DNA of 64,000 nucleotides. Source: CALCKU01 sp964654665. Its GTDB lineage: Bacteria > Pseudomonadota > Alphaproteobacteria > Caulobacterales > Maricaulaceae. The notes beneath the pieces were generated by a model. That model saw only the letters and a list, made by a program, of their open reading frames with translations, had not been told where the DNA came from and ran no database searches. The translations under genes and the position numbers were made by a program. The DNA is taken from contig CAZZKV010000007.1 in assembly GCA_964654665.1 (NCBI GenBank), forward strand, positions 45,994 through 109,993, written 5' to 3'. The number at the start of each line of letters is the position of its first letter. Positions within the stretch are counted from its first letter, which is position 1. Shown in pieces: positions 54,693-63,925 of the stretch.

Positions 54693-55979
54693 ATGCATGA
54701 ATTAAGTCCAAAAGCCTTTGATCACGCGAAACGCGCTGGCGCACATTTAACCGAAGCGGCAAAATCGCTCCGCGTGTTGAAATCTGTAGCATGGGATGAT
54801 CGTTTTCGCGGTTCGTTTCTGAAAAATGGCCAGTTGCCCCGGCCCGAATACGCCGCGATTGATACCGCGCCCGCCCGTGGCCATATTATGGATGCCCGTA
54901 AAGCGCTTTCAGGTGATCATGTAGTTCTGGCTTGGTTGCGGCGATTGGCCGATACGCTAGATACGACGGCCCTGATGATTGATGCCCGCGGTACATCAGC
55001 TTTCTTTGATCATTCTGTCGCTCTTTTTGGCCGTCCAACCCGGTTAATGCTGGACCGGAAAACCCGCGTTATTGATATGGCACGCCATCTGGATGATACG
55101 CTAGAGGGGCTTGAATTTGATAAACTTGTTGTCGAAGGATATGAGCAGTATTTAACCAGCGTAGACTTTGCCGCGGCTTTAAAACCGCTTTTATCGGATC
55201 ATTTTGGCAAGAAAGCTCCAAAACTTGAGCTTTCAGATGATTTATCAGCCAAAGCCACAGCGGGACGTACCCGTATCCGTATTCGCCGGTCAGCTCAATT
55301 CACGGCGCGCGATATTGACCAATTGCTGCAACACGAAGCTTTGGTGCATACGGCTACGGCACTTAATGGCCGTGCGCAGAAACATTTTAAAATTTTGGGT
55401 AAAGCCCATGCGGGGACAACCGAAGTTCAGGAAGGTCTTGCTGTTTTTGCTGAAATCATTAGCGGAGCTATGGATCCGCGCCGGTTTGGCCGGCTTGCTG
55501 ACCGGGTGATTGCCATACAAATGTCTATTGACGGGGCTGATTTCATGGAAGTTTTTCGGTTTTACAAGGACCGTAGCGATAATGATAATCAGGCCTATGA
55601 AAATACCCGACGGATTTTTCGCGGCGGCGTTTTAACGGGTAAGTCGCCTTTTACGAAAGACATGGTTTATTTGAACGGATTATTGCGGGTGCATAATTAT
55701 ATGCGCACTGTTGTCAAATTAGGTCGAGCTGATCTAATCCGTATTTTATTTACCGGAAAAATGGATATAGAAGATATTCCAGCATTAGCCCAAATGGCCA
55801 GTGCTGGCCGTCTTACATCCCCTCGTTTTATGCCGCCATGGGCCAAGGATTTACGGTTTTTAGTCAGCTATATGGCCTATTCCAGTTTTCTTAACCGGGT
55901 GAAACTTCCGGGGTTCCAAGCCTATTATGAAGAGGCTTTGTCTGACGTACCCGTTGTGTGGGATTTTACCAATCAGTGA
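54693..55979 (+). CDS. DUF1704 protein (flavohaemoglobin expression-modulating QEGLA motif family)
   Basis: A 428-residue protein of the tyrosine/MATCAP-like DUF1704 family. The putative zinc protease site is visible as LLQHEALVHTATAL (H-E-x-x-x-H) with a distal Glu in TTEVQEGLAVFAEII, which is the QEGLA motif. Relatives of this fold in eukaryotes remove C-terminal tyrosine from tubulin, and bacterial members have no proven substrate. The start ATG 54693 has no strong ribosome binding site. It is divergent from rplY with 226 bp between. Confidence 0.88.
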   Translation: MHELSPKAFDHAKRAGAHLTEAAKSLRVLKSVAWDDRFRGSFLKNGQLPRPEYAAIDTAPARGHIMDARKALSGDHVVLAWLRRLADTLDTTALMIDARGTSAFFDHSVALFGRPTRLMLDRKTRVIDMARHLDDTLEGLEFDKLVVEGYEQYLTSVDFAAALKPLLSDHFGKKAPKLELSDDLSAKATAGRTRIRIRRSAQFTARDIDQLLQHEALVHTATALNGRAQKHFKILGKAHAGTTEVQEGLAVFAEIISGAMDPRRFGRLADRVIAIQMSIDGADFMEVFRFYKDRSDNDNQAYENTRRIFRGGVLTGKSPFTKDMVYLNGLLRVHNYMRTVVKLGRADLIRILFTGKMDIEDIPALAQMASAGRLTSPRFMPPWAKDLRFLVSYMAYSSFLNRVKLPGFQAYYEEALSDVPVVWDFTNQ

Positions 55980-56093
55980 GATACTATCGGGGTAGATAGC
56001 TAAGCGTTATTTTGCAGGTATAGGCGAGTTTATGATTTACCTCTATAGCCGTGGGGGCTAAGATTGCGCGAGTATTACATAAAGGAAAAATCA

Positions 56094-56465
56094 ATGATTG
56101 GGTATACAACAGTTGGCGTCAAAGATATGGAAAAGGCGAAGCAGTTTTATTGCGATTTATTCGCCGATGAAGGGGCTAAGGTACAAATAGATGCAGGCCG
56201 TATCGCGATGATTGGGTCATCAATGAGTGAACCCATGATCTCTGTTTGTTTGCCATATGATGAAAATGACCCGCATCCGGGCAATGGAGTCATGATTGCC
56301 TTTACAGCGAAATCCAAGGACCACGCAGCACAATTATACCATAAGGCTATTAGTCTTGGGGCCAGTTGTGAAGGCGAACCGGGCCAACGTGTTGAAGACC
56401 GGTTTTACGGTGCCTATGTCCGTGATCTAGACGGTAATAAATTAGCCTTTTTTGTTTTTGGCTAA
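56094..56465 (+). CDS. VOC family protein (glyoxalase-like)
   Basis: A 123-residue vicinal-oxygen-chelate fold protein. ATG 56094 (MIGYTTVGVKDMEKAKQFY) has AAGGA eight bases upstream. The family pattern is clear: the first beta strand with Thr-Thr-Val-Gly, AKQFYCDLF helix, and the closing DRFYGAYVRDLDGNKLAFF. The substrate is unknown. It ends before a shared hairpin. Confidence 0.9.
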   Translation: MIGYTTVGVKDMEKAKQFYCDLFADEGAKVQIDAGRIAMIGSSMSEPMISVCLPYDENDPHPGNGVMIAFTAKSKDHAAQLYHKAISLGASCEGEPGQRVEDRFYGAYVRDLDGNKLAFFVFG

Positions 56466-56473
56466 GTGTTCTG

Positions 56474-56513
56474 AAAAAGAGAATGGCTGTACAGGATGTG
56501 TCCGGTACAGCCA
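56474..56513 (-). terminator. Hairpin terminator for the minus-strand oxidoreductase
   Basis: TGGCTGTAC (56484-56492) pairs with GTACAGCCA (56505-56513); the loop holds a further GGA/TCC pairing. On the minus strand the stem is followed by TTCTCTTTTT. It sits between convergent genes and acts best for the minus-strand gene. Confidence 0.65.
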
Positions 56514-56521
56514 GTGTGGTG

Positions 56522-57661
56522 TTAGATATCCATTTGCGGGCAAATTAAGAATTTTGTACCTGTAGATTTGGCATTATATTTTTCTACAATATCGGCCTGT
56601 AAAGCTTGGGACAGGGATATTTCATCCGTGTAATGACTGGCAAAGGTTGTTTTAAGCTCTTTGGCAACACGCATCCGCATCCGGTTACCTGTTTCCATAC
56701 CGGCCTTGGCAAGGAAATTGGGTAGTAACCAGCCGCCGACGCCCCATGCCATGCCATATCCGCGGCTCAGGACAGTCGGAGAGGTATCCAGCCCGCCGTA
56801 AAGATAAACTTGCTTATGATGGATGGAGCCATAAATACTATAGGCACCCGGTGTTCGGGCGGCTGCCGCTTCCATTGCGCTTAAAATCTTAGACGCCAAT
56901 TCGCCGCCCCCTGTTGCGTCAAAGGCAAGCGTGGCTCCCGTTGCATGTATAGCATTGGTTAAATCAGCCATAAAATTATCGCTGCTGCTATTACACACAT
57001 ATTGCGCCCCTATACCGCGTAAGAGTTCAGCTTGTTCTTCGCGGCGAACAATATTCACAAGATCAATTCCGTCAGCTTGACAAATATGATTGAGCATTTG
57101 GCCTAAATTGGATGCCGCTGCCGTATGTACCAAGGCTTTATGACCCTCAAGCCGCATGACCTCTGTCATAGAAAGAGCTGTGAGGGGATTAACAAAACTA
57201 GAGGCCCCGTCCTTGGCAGTATGACCCGGCAGCAACGGCAAACACATAGCTGCTGGTAGGCAGCGATATTGGGCATACATGCCGCCACCCATAACCGCGA
57301 CAGTTTTCCCCATTAAGGCTTGCGCCTCTTTACTATCGCCCGCGGCAACAACCGTGCCCGCGCCTTCATTGCCAACGGGCAGGGCTTGATCAATACGGGC
57401 TTTCATAATGGTCATGCCTTGCGGAGATACGGGCGCTTTTAACTGTATTGATGAACCTGATCCAGATGAACTGGCTTGGGCCATTGTTGACCATCCAAAC
57501 ATGACACCGTGATCGGATGGATTAATTGGCGTGGCTTCAATACGCACAATCACTTGATCGGGCTTTGGTTTAGGCATGGGTTGCTCGGCCAATTCCATGC
57601 GAAGGCCTCCATCTTTTGTCACGGTTGATAGCATTTGTAGATATGTCGAGGGTAGGGTCAT
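56522..57661 (-). CDS. Zinc-independent MDR oxidoreductase (quinone oxidoreductase-like)
   Basis: A 379-residue medium-chain dehydrogenase/reductase. The N-terminal GroES-like domain has RIEATPINPSDHGVMFGW (the NPSD motif of zinc-free MDR proteins) and LPVGNEGAGTVVAAG. The nucleotide-binding part has ALVHTAAASNLGQML. There are no zinc-binding cysteines. An insert after NPSDHGVMFG is Ser/Gly-rich. NADPH-dependent reduction of quinones or enones is the family role; the substrate is open. Confidence 0.9.
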   Translation of the reverse strand: MTLPSTYLQMLSTVTKDGGLRMELAEQPMPKPKPDQVIVRIEATPINPSDHGVMFGWSTMAQASSSGSGSSIQLKAPVSPQGMTIMKARIDQALPVGNEGAGTVVAAGDSKEAQALMGKTVAVMGGGMYAQYRCLPAAMCLPLLPGHTAKDGASSFVNPLTALSMTEVMRLEGHKALVHTAAASNLGQMLNHICQADGIDLVNIVRREEQAELLRGIGAQYVCNSSSDNFMADLTNAIHATGATLAFDATGGGELASKILSAMEAAAARTPGAYSIYGSIHHKQVYLYGGLDTSPTVLSRGYGMAWGVGGWLLPNFLAKAGMETGNRMRMRVAKELKTTFASHYTDEISLSQALQADIVEKYNAKSTGTKFLICPQMDI

Positions 57662-57863
57662 TCATGGCTCCATAATAACGTATCTACCCCTTACAGGGTT
57701 TACGAGCATCTGTCCTTTGGAAATCAAGGATTTGGGTAGAAAATTATCGTGTTGTGTAACATTTTAATGTTGCAATTAAGAGTAGAAATAATCAGTGATT
57801 CACATTTTGTAATGTATCTATCTTAAGTTTAAATTCATTATTTTTAACTATAGGAGTATATTG

Positions 57864-57905
57864 ATGTGGGATGGATTTGATTTACGGGGTGCAAAGAAAT
57901 CTTGA
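57864..57905 (+). CDS. Possible 13-residue leader peptide overlapping the hybrid kinase start
   Basis: ATG 57864 has AGGAG seven bases upstream and reads MWDGFDLRGAKKS before TGA 57903-57905. It overlaps the first 35 bases of the kinase frame in another frame. It has the best ribosome binding site of the region, so it may be translated and may couple or limit kinase translation. It could also be chance. Confidence 0.3.
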   Translation: MWDGFDLRGAKKS

Positions 57906-59982
57906 GGAGCGAATATCGTTTTTGAGTGAGGTTGGCATGGCGGTAGTATCTATTTCGAAAACATTGGATCATTTGAACCAAATGTTTTGTATTTTGGATA
58001 GTAAGGCCGAAATCGTAAAGTTTTCTAATCGGCCTTTTAAGCAGTATTTTGACATTCCTTTAGACACATCAGTGATGTCCATCGAATCTGTATTTCCAGT
58101 TGTCAAAGCAAAAACATTACGCCCGGAGACGACTAGCCAAGAGTTCTCTCAATATCTGTTGAATAATCTTGTTGGGAAAACTCATTATAGTATTGAACGC
58201 GAAATGGCCGATGGCCAAGTATTGCGTATTGAAGTGTTTTTAGTCGAAAATGATGATGTGGCTATTATCTATACTGACATTACAGATTTCAAAAAGGCCT
58301 TAGAAAAGGCTCAATCAGCTGATCGGGCTAAGTCGGAATTTCTTGCGAATATGAGTCATGAAATTCGAACACCCATGAACGGTATTATGGGGATGGCAGA
58401 GCTGTTGGGCAATAGTGAGCTTTATTCCAAACAGCAAGAGTTTGTAGCGGTTATTCAGCGTTCCGGGAATGCACTCCTGACAATTATCAATGACATTCTG
58501 GATTTTTCAAAAATAGAGGCGGGACAACTGACATTGGACCCAACCCCGTTTGTTTTACGCGATTGCGTCGAAGATGTAATGGCGCTGCTGGCTTCTAGTG
58601 TGGCAGAAACCGGCGTTGATTTATTGCTTAGAATTCAACCGGATTTACCCAGTAGCTATATTGGAGATGTTGGCCGTATACGGCAAATACTGACAAATAT
58701 TTTAGGTAATGCGACGAAATTTACACCAGAAGGGCATATTGTTATTAATATCGAAGGGACAGTTGACCGCGATAAAACGCAACTTACCTTTCATATATCC
58801 GATACGGGGGTGGGCATTGAACCCGAAAAAATTGATACAATTTTTGATAAATTCAGCCAAGCCGATTCCAGTACAACTCGAAAGTTTGGTGGCACGGGAC
58901 TTGGATTAAATATAGCCAGAGAACTTGTGCGCTTAATGGGCAGTGATATTACAGTTAAAAGCGAAAAATCTATCGGATCAACATTTACCTTTTCATTGGA
59001 AATGTTAAATCATCCTGACCTTGAAATGCCTAGTTTTAAAGAAGCCAATATCTCGGGTACCAAAATATTAATTGTCGATGATAATCTAAATAACCGTGAC
59101 ATTCTAACTGAACAACTTGTGGGTTGGGATTGTAAAGTGGTTGCCGTGGCGTCCGTTGATATAGCTATGGCTGTGTTAAATAAGGCCAAGGAAAAAAATA
59201 TATCGTTCGACTTGATTATAACGGATTATCAAATGCCGCAAAAAAACGGGGAAGACTTGGTGCATATGGTCAAAACCCATAGGAATTTTAACACCATCCC
59301 GATGATAATGCTGTCTTCTGTTGATAAAAGTGAGTTGCAGATACGCTTAAAAGGTGCAGGGCTTGCCTGTTTCTTACCTAAACCCACGCGCGCGGCAGCA
59401 CTTCTGGAAGCCGTTGCCGAAACTCTTCATGATGCAAATGATCATGCCAATACTCTAAGGTCTGCCCCGTCTGTCGCGAATGAAAATAATTCAGAGTCAG
59501 TCGAATTAGATCCCGATGATGGCGCATATTCAGCATTATTTCCGCCAAAGTTCCAGCAACATCAAAAATCAACAGATAACCATATTGATGTCCTTATCGC
59601 TGAAGATAACGAAATCAACCAAATGTATGCCCGCTTTGTGATGGAAGAATTGGGCTTAAGTTTCAAAATTGTTCCCAATGGTCGTGTTGCTGTGGAAAAA
59701 TGGCAATTATTGTCACCGAAAATTATTCTAATGGATATTTCGATGCCGGAAATGAATGGCTATGAAGCTACCGCAGAAATTCGCAGGTTGGAGACGGAAT
59801 TAGGTCGCCAGCAGACCCCTATTATTGCTGTGACAGCCCATGCTTTAGATGAAGATAAAGAAAGATGTCTTGAAAATGGTTTGGATGACTATATCACCAA
59901 GCCTATGGCCATCGAAATTTTGACAGATTGTCTGGTTAAGTGGGGTTTGTTAGGCCAAGCTGCAGAGCCTCTGAGTGCGTAA
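57871..59982 (+). CDS. Hybrid sensor histidine kinase with PAS-like domain and two receiver domains
   Basis: A 703-residue cytoplasmic hybrid kinase without membrane segments. A PAS-like sensor is at about 30-140 (LNQMFCILDSKAEIVKFSN). The dimerisation/phosphoacceptor helix has His163 (ANMSHEIRTPMNG), and the ATPase domain has N, G1 and G2 boxes (NILGNATKF, DTGVGIEPEK, GGTGLGLNIAR). Two receivers follow with phospho-Asp at 452 (IITDYQMP) and 622 (ILMDISMP). ATG 57871 lacks a good site; ATG 57937 (MAVVSISKTL) with GAGG five bases upstream is an alternative start. The partner is unknown. Confidence 0.93.
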   Translation: MDLIYGVQRNLEERISFLSEVGMAVVSISKTLDHLNQMFCILDSKAEIVKFSNRPFKQYFDIPLDTSVMSIESVFPVVKAKTLRPETTSQEFSQYLLNNLVGKTHYSIEREMADGQVLRIEVFLVENDDVAIIYTDITDFKKALEKAQSADRAKSEFLANMSHEIRTPMNGIMGMAELLGNSELYSKQQEFVAVIQRSGNALLTIINDILDFSKIEAGQLTLDPTPFVLRDCVEDVMALLASSVAETGVDLLLRIQPDLPSSYIGDVGRIRQILTNILGNATKFTPEGHIVINIEGTVDRDKTQLTFHISDTGVGIEPEKIDTIFDKFSQADSSTTRKFGGTGLGLNIARELVRLMGSDITVKSEKSIGSTFTFSLEMLNHPDLEMPSFKEANISGTKILIVDDNLNNRDILTEQLVGWDCKVVAVASVDIAMAVLNKAKEKNISFDLIITDYQMPQKNGEDLVHMVKTHRNFNTIPMIMLSSVDKSELQIRLKGAGLACFLPKPTRAAALLEAVAETLHDANDHANTLRSAPSVANENNSESVELDPDDGAYSALFPPKFQQHQKSTDNHIDVLIAEDNEINQMYARFVMEELGLSFKIVPNGRVAVEKWQLLSPKIILMDISMPEMNGYEATAEIRRLETELGRQQTPIIAVTAHALDEDKERCLENGLDDYITKPMAIEILTDCLVKWGLLGQAAEPLSA

Positions 59983-60042
59983 GCTAAGCGGATATATCAA
60001 ATAGCCTATATGCTCTCATTATTATAAGGACTAGAACTGCCT

Positions 60043-61215
60043 CTATATACTAATGTCCATCAGGTTATAATCTTTTAGGGATGCGCGGCTTACATCGTTC
60101 CATATAAAACCGGCTTGCTGATCCGCAAAGGGAGCATAGTGATAAGGCGTTTCATCTGGAAAGCGTTGTTGTCTGGCGTCAATAGCTAGCCCTATAATTC
60201 GGGAGCGTGTTTCAATAAAGGCTGCATCCATTGTTGTGGCTTCGGCATGAATACCCGCCCCGCGAATGTTTAAAACCGAGGCGCGGCGATGAAATCCGAA
60301 ATTTATCGTTACGCGGGTTTCAAAACCCGAATTGGCGAAAGATCCGTGAATAATTTGTCGATTATTGATTACGACATCTCCGGCATTGCAAATTATGGGC
60401 ACAGCTCCGGGTAAGCGTTCACTGCCGGCCTCTTGAACCATTTTTACAATATCCGCCCGTCCTGTTTTGTGACTGCCCGGTATAACCCAGACGCCATTAA
60501 CGGCTGTACTGCCATAGACTTGTCCCATGAAGTTAAACCCATGAATATCTTCATCGAAGTCCGGATTATCCCAATGGGTGTCGCCATCTTGGTGCCAAGA
60601 TACGGCAGCGCCAAGTCCGGCATCTTTGATAAAGAGACCTTCGGTAAAGGGAGTGAAATCGGGACCATTAATCGCTTCTGCCAGCGTTAAAAGGCCAGGA
60701 TGGGCATAGACCCGCAAACATGCGGGAGAAAATTGCAAGGCTCCGCTTAGATAAATAGGTACAGCCGGAGGCGCGTCATCTGGAGCTTTGGGCTCAAACA
60801 ATTTGACTTGGTGACGGCCATTGGCGATCTGGGTTCCGCCAAGAGGATCCGACAAGGGCTTGGCCCATTGCAGGGTCGGGGCTGTGTTATCTACCCCCAG
60901 AGCGGGCCGTCCATGGGCATCTGTAGCTGCGCCCATATGGACAGGAAAATTCTCTCGCATAGCCTCAAGGTCAGCTTTGATATCCTCTAATTCCGCATGG
61001 CTTAAGACCCCTTCAAGAATATAAAATCCGAACTTCGAATAGGCCTTTAAGATATCAGGATGAATATTGCCTACTGCGTCAAATTTAAGCGGGCCGCGAT
61101 TAGGCATGCTTAACGCTTTTGCCTGCCCCTTAATCAGATAGGCCTTTACCGCCTCTCTATCTTCACCGTAATGGGCTGCGCAGGCCTCAATTGACTGGCT
61201 GATATCGTGACCCAT
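60043..61215 (-). CDS. Phytanoyl-CoA dioxygenase (PhyH) family protein
   Basis: A 390-residue Fe(II)/2-oxoglutarate-dependent dioxygenase-like protein. The iron ligands are visible as His-x-Asp in VSWHQDGDTHW and a distal His in INNRQIIHGSFANSG, with the 2-oxoglutarate Arg in ETRVTINFGFHRR. KFGFYILEGVLSHAELEDI is the typical N-terminal block. The substrate is unknown. GGGG lies before the ATG. Confidence 0.87.
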   Translation of the reverse strand: MGHDISQSIEACAAHYGEDREAVKAYLIKGQAKALSMPNRGPLKFDAVGNIHPDILKAYSKFGFYILEGVLSHAELEDIKADLEAMRENFPVHMGAATDAHGRPALGVDNTAPTLQWAKPLSDPLGGTQIANGRHQVKLFEPKAPDDAPPAVPIYLSGALQFSPACLRVYAHPGLLTLAEAINGPDFTPFTEGLFIKDAGLGAAVSWHQDGDTHWDNPDFDEDIHGFNFMGQVYGSTAVNGVWVIPGSHKTGRADIVKMVQEAGSERLPGAVPIICNAGDVVINNRQIIHGSFANSGFETRVTINFGFHRRASVLNIRGAGIHAEATTMDAAFIETRSRIIGLAIDARQQRFPDETPYHYAPFADQQAGFIWNDVSRASLKDYNLMDISI

Positions 61216-61353
61216 AAATTCCCCTTATTCTTTGCACATAGGCTATCGGGTTGAATTTAAAGGTCAAGGTTATCCTGCCATTTTAACCTTCAGCAAGCCT
61301 CGCTTTACGGGTCAAATCTTACAATGGGAATGATTTTAGTCTCCGGCAGTGTG

Positions 61354-61941
61354 TTAAACCAGTAAAGATAAGCACATAGCTTTGGCGCCTTCCAGATGGG
61401 TTTTATGTACCGCGGCGCGGGCCATTATACGCAATCCGGCATAAACGGACAGGCAAAGCTGGGCCGTTTTCTTCACAGTATCCTCGGGCCATTGTGGGTG
61501 AATTTCTGCAATAGGTGTCATAAGGGCCCGTTCCAATTTATCATAACCGCGTGTCACCAATTGACGTGTATCATCATCATGAGCCGCATAATCAGCCGAT
61601 GCATTGCACAGAAAACATCCGCGCCAATCCTGTTTATTCCAAGAGGCATCAATAGGCATTGTTAGAAAGGTTTCTATACGATTATAAGGAGGAGCATCGC
61701 CAGAAATTAAATAGTTTACAGCACTATCCACGATTAGTTTTTCATAATGACCTAAGGCCTTGACATACATGTCGTGCTTATTGGCAAAGGCTTTGTAAAG
61801 ACTTCCCTTTTGCAAGCCTGTTACAGCAATGATTTGGGCTAAACCTGTGGCCTCATATCCGTGGTTCCAGAATTCAGACATTATAGCTGTTAAAACCGTT
61901 TCTGCATCAAACTCGCGGGGGCGCCCAACCTGTCCTGACAT
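61354..61941 (-). CDS. TetR/AcrR-family transcriptional regulator
   Basis: A 195-residue repressor. The N-terminal helix-turn-helix covers about 10-55 (AIMSEFWNHGYEATGLAQIIAV then GLQKGSLYKAFANKHDMY). The C-terminal ligand domain includes WRGCFLCNASADYAAHDD, a Cys pair seen in the YxaF/LmrA-like (TetR_C) subgroup with the CLL-motif. It is divergent from the DM13 lipoprotein gene. Confidence 0.93.
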   Translation of the reverse strand: MSGQVGRPREFDAETVLTAIMSEFWNHGYEATGLAQIIAVTGLQKGSLYKAFANKHDMYVKALGHYEKLIVDSAVNYLISGDAPPYNRIETFLTMPIDASWNKQDWRGCFLCNASADYAAHDDDTRQLVTRGYDKLERALMTPIAEIHPQWPEDTVKKTAQLCLSVYAGLRIMARAAVHKTHLEGAKAMCLSLLV

Positions 61942-62073
61942 AATGACCTCACAAAAGTGTTACACTATAATTGTTGACCGATGGGTAAATAATATATATA
62001 TCCACTTATAGACAGCAATGTTATATTATCTTACTTATTTAGGGACTGATTGGTCAACATAAAAGGACATAAA
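61942..62073. promoter_or_regulatory. Divergent TetR / DM13 control region with candidate operators
   Basis: AGTGTTACACT (61956-61966) is a perfect palindrome 15 bp before the TetR start. TGTTGACCGAT (61972-61982) and ATTGGTCAACA (62049-62059) form an 11-base inverted pair with one mismatch, 66 bp apart, and the right arm is 14 bp before the DM13 start. Either could be a TetR-family operator. AAAGGA precedes the DM13 ATG. Confidence 0.5.
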
Positions 62074-62532
62074 ATGCTACATAAAAATACAGTTATGAAA
62101 ATTGGTGTGACGCTTCTGGCGATTACAGCAACAGCCTGTTCAAATACGGCAACAGAGGCTCCAGCGGTTAAACAAACGGAGGCAATAACGCAAACGGTGC
62201 AAAGCGAGGTTATGGCGCTGGCTAGCGGCGTTTTTTCAGGACGCTCTGATCATATTACAACAGGGCAGGTAACATTGGAAAAAACAAAGACGGGTTATCA
62301 GCTTAATTTTGCAGCCGATTTTTCCTTGGACGGAGCGCCAGATCCTGTTGTCGCAATTGGCAATAATGAAACTTTCCAAGTTGCAAATAAACTGGGGGCT
62401 TTAAAGCATAAAACTGGAAGCCAGACTTATGCTTTACCGGCCAGTTTTTCACCGGGACAATTTGCCGAAGTCTATGTCTGGTGTGAAAAATTCTCAGTAC
62501 CATTGGGTGTTGCAACGCTTTCTAATAAATAA
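62074..62532 (+). CDS. DM13-domain lipoprotein
   Basis: A 152-residue lipoprotein with lipobox TATAC (Cys 22) from ATG 62074 (MLHKNTVMKIGVTLL); AAAGGA is eight bases upstream. A DM13 domain fills about 48-150 (SGVFSGRSDHITTGQVTLEK, then TGSQTYALPASFS and VYVWCEKFSVPLGVATL). In the literature the domain has been proposed to take part in redox or electron transfer through a conserved Cys; here the Cys is in VWCEKF. It is probably controlled by the divergent TetR. Confidence 0.85.
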   Translation: MLHKNTVMKIGVTLLAITATACSNTATEAPAVKQTEAITQTVQSEVMALASGVFSGRSDHITTGQVTLEKTKTGYQLNFAADFSLDGAPDPVVAIGNNETFQVANKLGALKHKTGSQTYALPASFSPGQFAEVYVWCEKFSVPLGVATLSNK

Positions 62533-62574
62533 CCAGTAAATACAAAGCTTTAATAGTCTTAAATTGATGTTATA

Positions 62575-62608
62575 AGAATGGCGGTCACTGCATGTAGATC
62601 GCCATTCT
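62575..62608. terminator. Hairpin between convergent DM13 and Rieske genes
   Basis: A 12-pair stem with one G-T pair (62575-62586 with 62597-62608) and a ten-base loop lies in the spacer of two convergent genes. No long T run follows on either strand, so termination is likely but not certain. Confidence 0.45.
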
Positions 62609-62657
62609 ATATAATGAATTCTATAAAACCTTCGCCAATGGATTAGGCCCCTCGGCC

Positions 62658-63797
62658 TCAGCCGCGTGTTAAATATTGGGATAAGTGTTTATGGAAATGA
62701 ACAATAGCCGATTCAAAATGGCCGAATGTAAATACTTTATTAGCATCTGAATGCAGCCCGCGTTGTATACCTGTAACCATGGCGATATCTTCTTTCTGGC
62801 CTGTTCCATTGACAAAGGCCAAATCTTTCTTGGCTATATCGACAACCGATTGCTTATCGGGATTATCCGTTGTTTTTGTCATATGATACGTCGTGATTTT
62901 TGTTTGATTCACACTTATTGGCTCTATTATTCCAAGGGTTCGATGGTGTGATAACTCGGCTAATATGACATTCGGGAATAAATGATTCAGATATGTAAGT
63001 TTATCAGAGACTTTGTAATCTTGCGGGTCTGTACCGGCGAGTTGCTCAATCCGCCGGAAGGGAAATGTAACGCGGGCATGAGGTCCGCAAAACTCGACCA
63101 CATTTAAGTTGTCAAATCCAAAAGGGAAAAATGTTGTCTTATGGGCCGGCTTAATATGGTAGCCTTCGAGAAAACTTTCGAGGTGAAGTTTCCAATTAGC
63201 TTCCACAACTGCTTCGGTTTCACTGAAAATAATGTGGTCAGCCTTTAATATATCAGGCAGGCCCTTTAACATTGCATGGGCTTCAGACTGGCTTTCGCCT
63301 GGGTCTTGTTGGACAATAAAAATAATACCGTGTTTTTCAATAACCGTAACTTCTGCGAGACCATTTTCTAACCTATTCATGTCGGGAAACCCGTCTGCAT
63401 GCGGAACGCCTAGCAAAGCACCGTCCAAACCATAAGACCATCCGTGATAAGGACAGATAAAGGCCCCCGTGCAGCCTTTACCTGTAACTAATTCTGCCCC
63501 CCGGTGACGGCAGGCATTTTTAAAAGCGCGCGCCTTTCCGTCTTTACCTCTTACCACAATCAAGGGCGTTGCTGCAGCCTGTCTGGCAATATAATCACCC
63601 GGTTTAGTCAACGCAGCAGAAGGGCAAAAGGGTGTTGGTATAGAGCGGAACAAAGCCCGTTCCTGTTCAAGACGATCCTCGGATCGATAATTATCCACGG
63701 GTTCCCGCCAAATTTCGTCTCCGCGATCCGTTGTATTATTCGCTATATGATCAAGAACGCGCGTAACAACATCACTATCTGGCATAAATTTCTGCAT
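62658..63797 (-). CDS. Rieske-type aromatic ring-hydroxylating dioxygenase, alpha subunit-like
   Basis: A 379-residue Rieske non-haem iron oxygenase. ATG 63797 (MQKFMPDSDVV) has GGAGG seven bases upstream; a frame from 63917 would add 40 residues that do not fit the family. The Rieske cluster ligands are CRHRG and CPYHGWSYG (C-x-H...C-x2-H). The catalytic domain has NWKLHLESFLEGYHIKPAHKTT with the iron-binding His pair. Substrate is unknown; no ferredoxin or reductase gene is next to it. Confidence 0.93.
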   Translation of the reverse strand: MQKFMPDSDVVTRVLDHIANNTTDRGDEIWREPVDNYRSEDRLEQERALFRSIPTPFCPSAALTKPGDYIARQAAATPLIVVRGKDGKARAFKNACRHRGAELVTGKGCTGAFICPYHGWSYGLDGALLGVPHADGFPDMNRLENGLAEVTVIEKHGIIFIVQQDPGESQSEAHAMLKGLPDILKADHIIFSETEAVVEANWKLHLESFLEGYHIKPAHKTTFFPFGFDNLNVVEFCGPHARVTFPFRRIEQLAGTDPQDYKVSDKLTYLNHLFPNVILAELSHHRTLGIIEPISVNQTKITTYHMTKTTDNPDKQSVVDIAKKDLAFVNGTGQKEDIAMVTGIQRGLHSDANKVFTFGHFESAIVHFHKHLSQYLTRG

Positions 63798-63925
63798 GTT
63801 GGGACCTCCGCTAACTATGCTTAACCGCAAATCTATGATTAAGAAAGTCGGGCGCTCTGAATAATATGGATTAAAGTTGGGTAAGGATGATAAAACCAGT
63901 ATAATTGTTCTGGTCATTATAAGGC

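Noticed and set aside
62638..62664. GC-rich small palindrome after the Rieske stop as a terminator
   Set aside because: The stem is only five pairs and no T run follows on the minus strand.
63798..63917. 40-residue N-terminal extension of the Rieske oxygenase
   Set aside because: A perfect GGAGG lies before the internal ATG 63797, and the extension does not look like family sequence.
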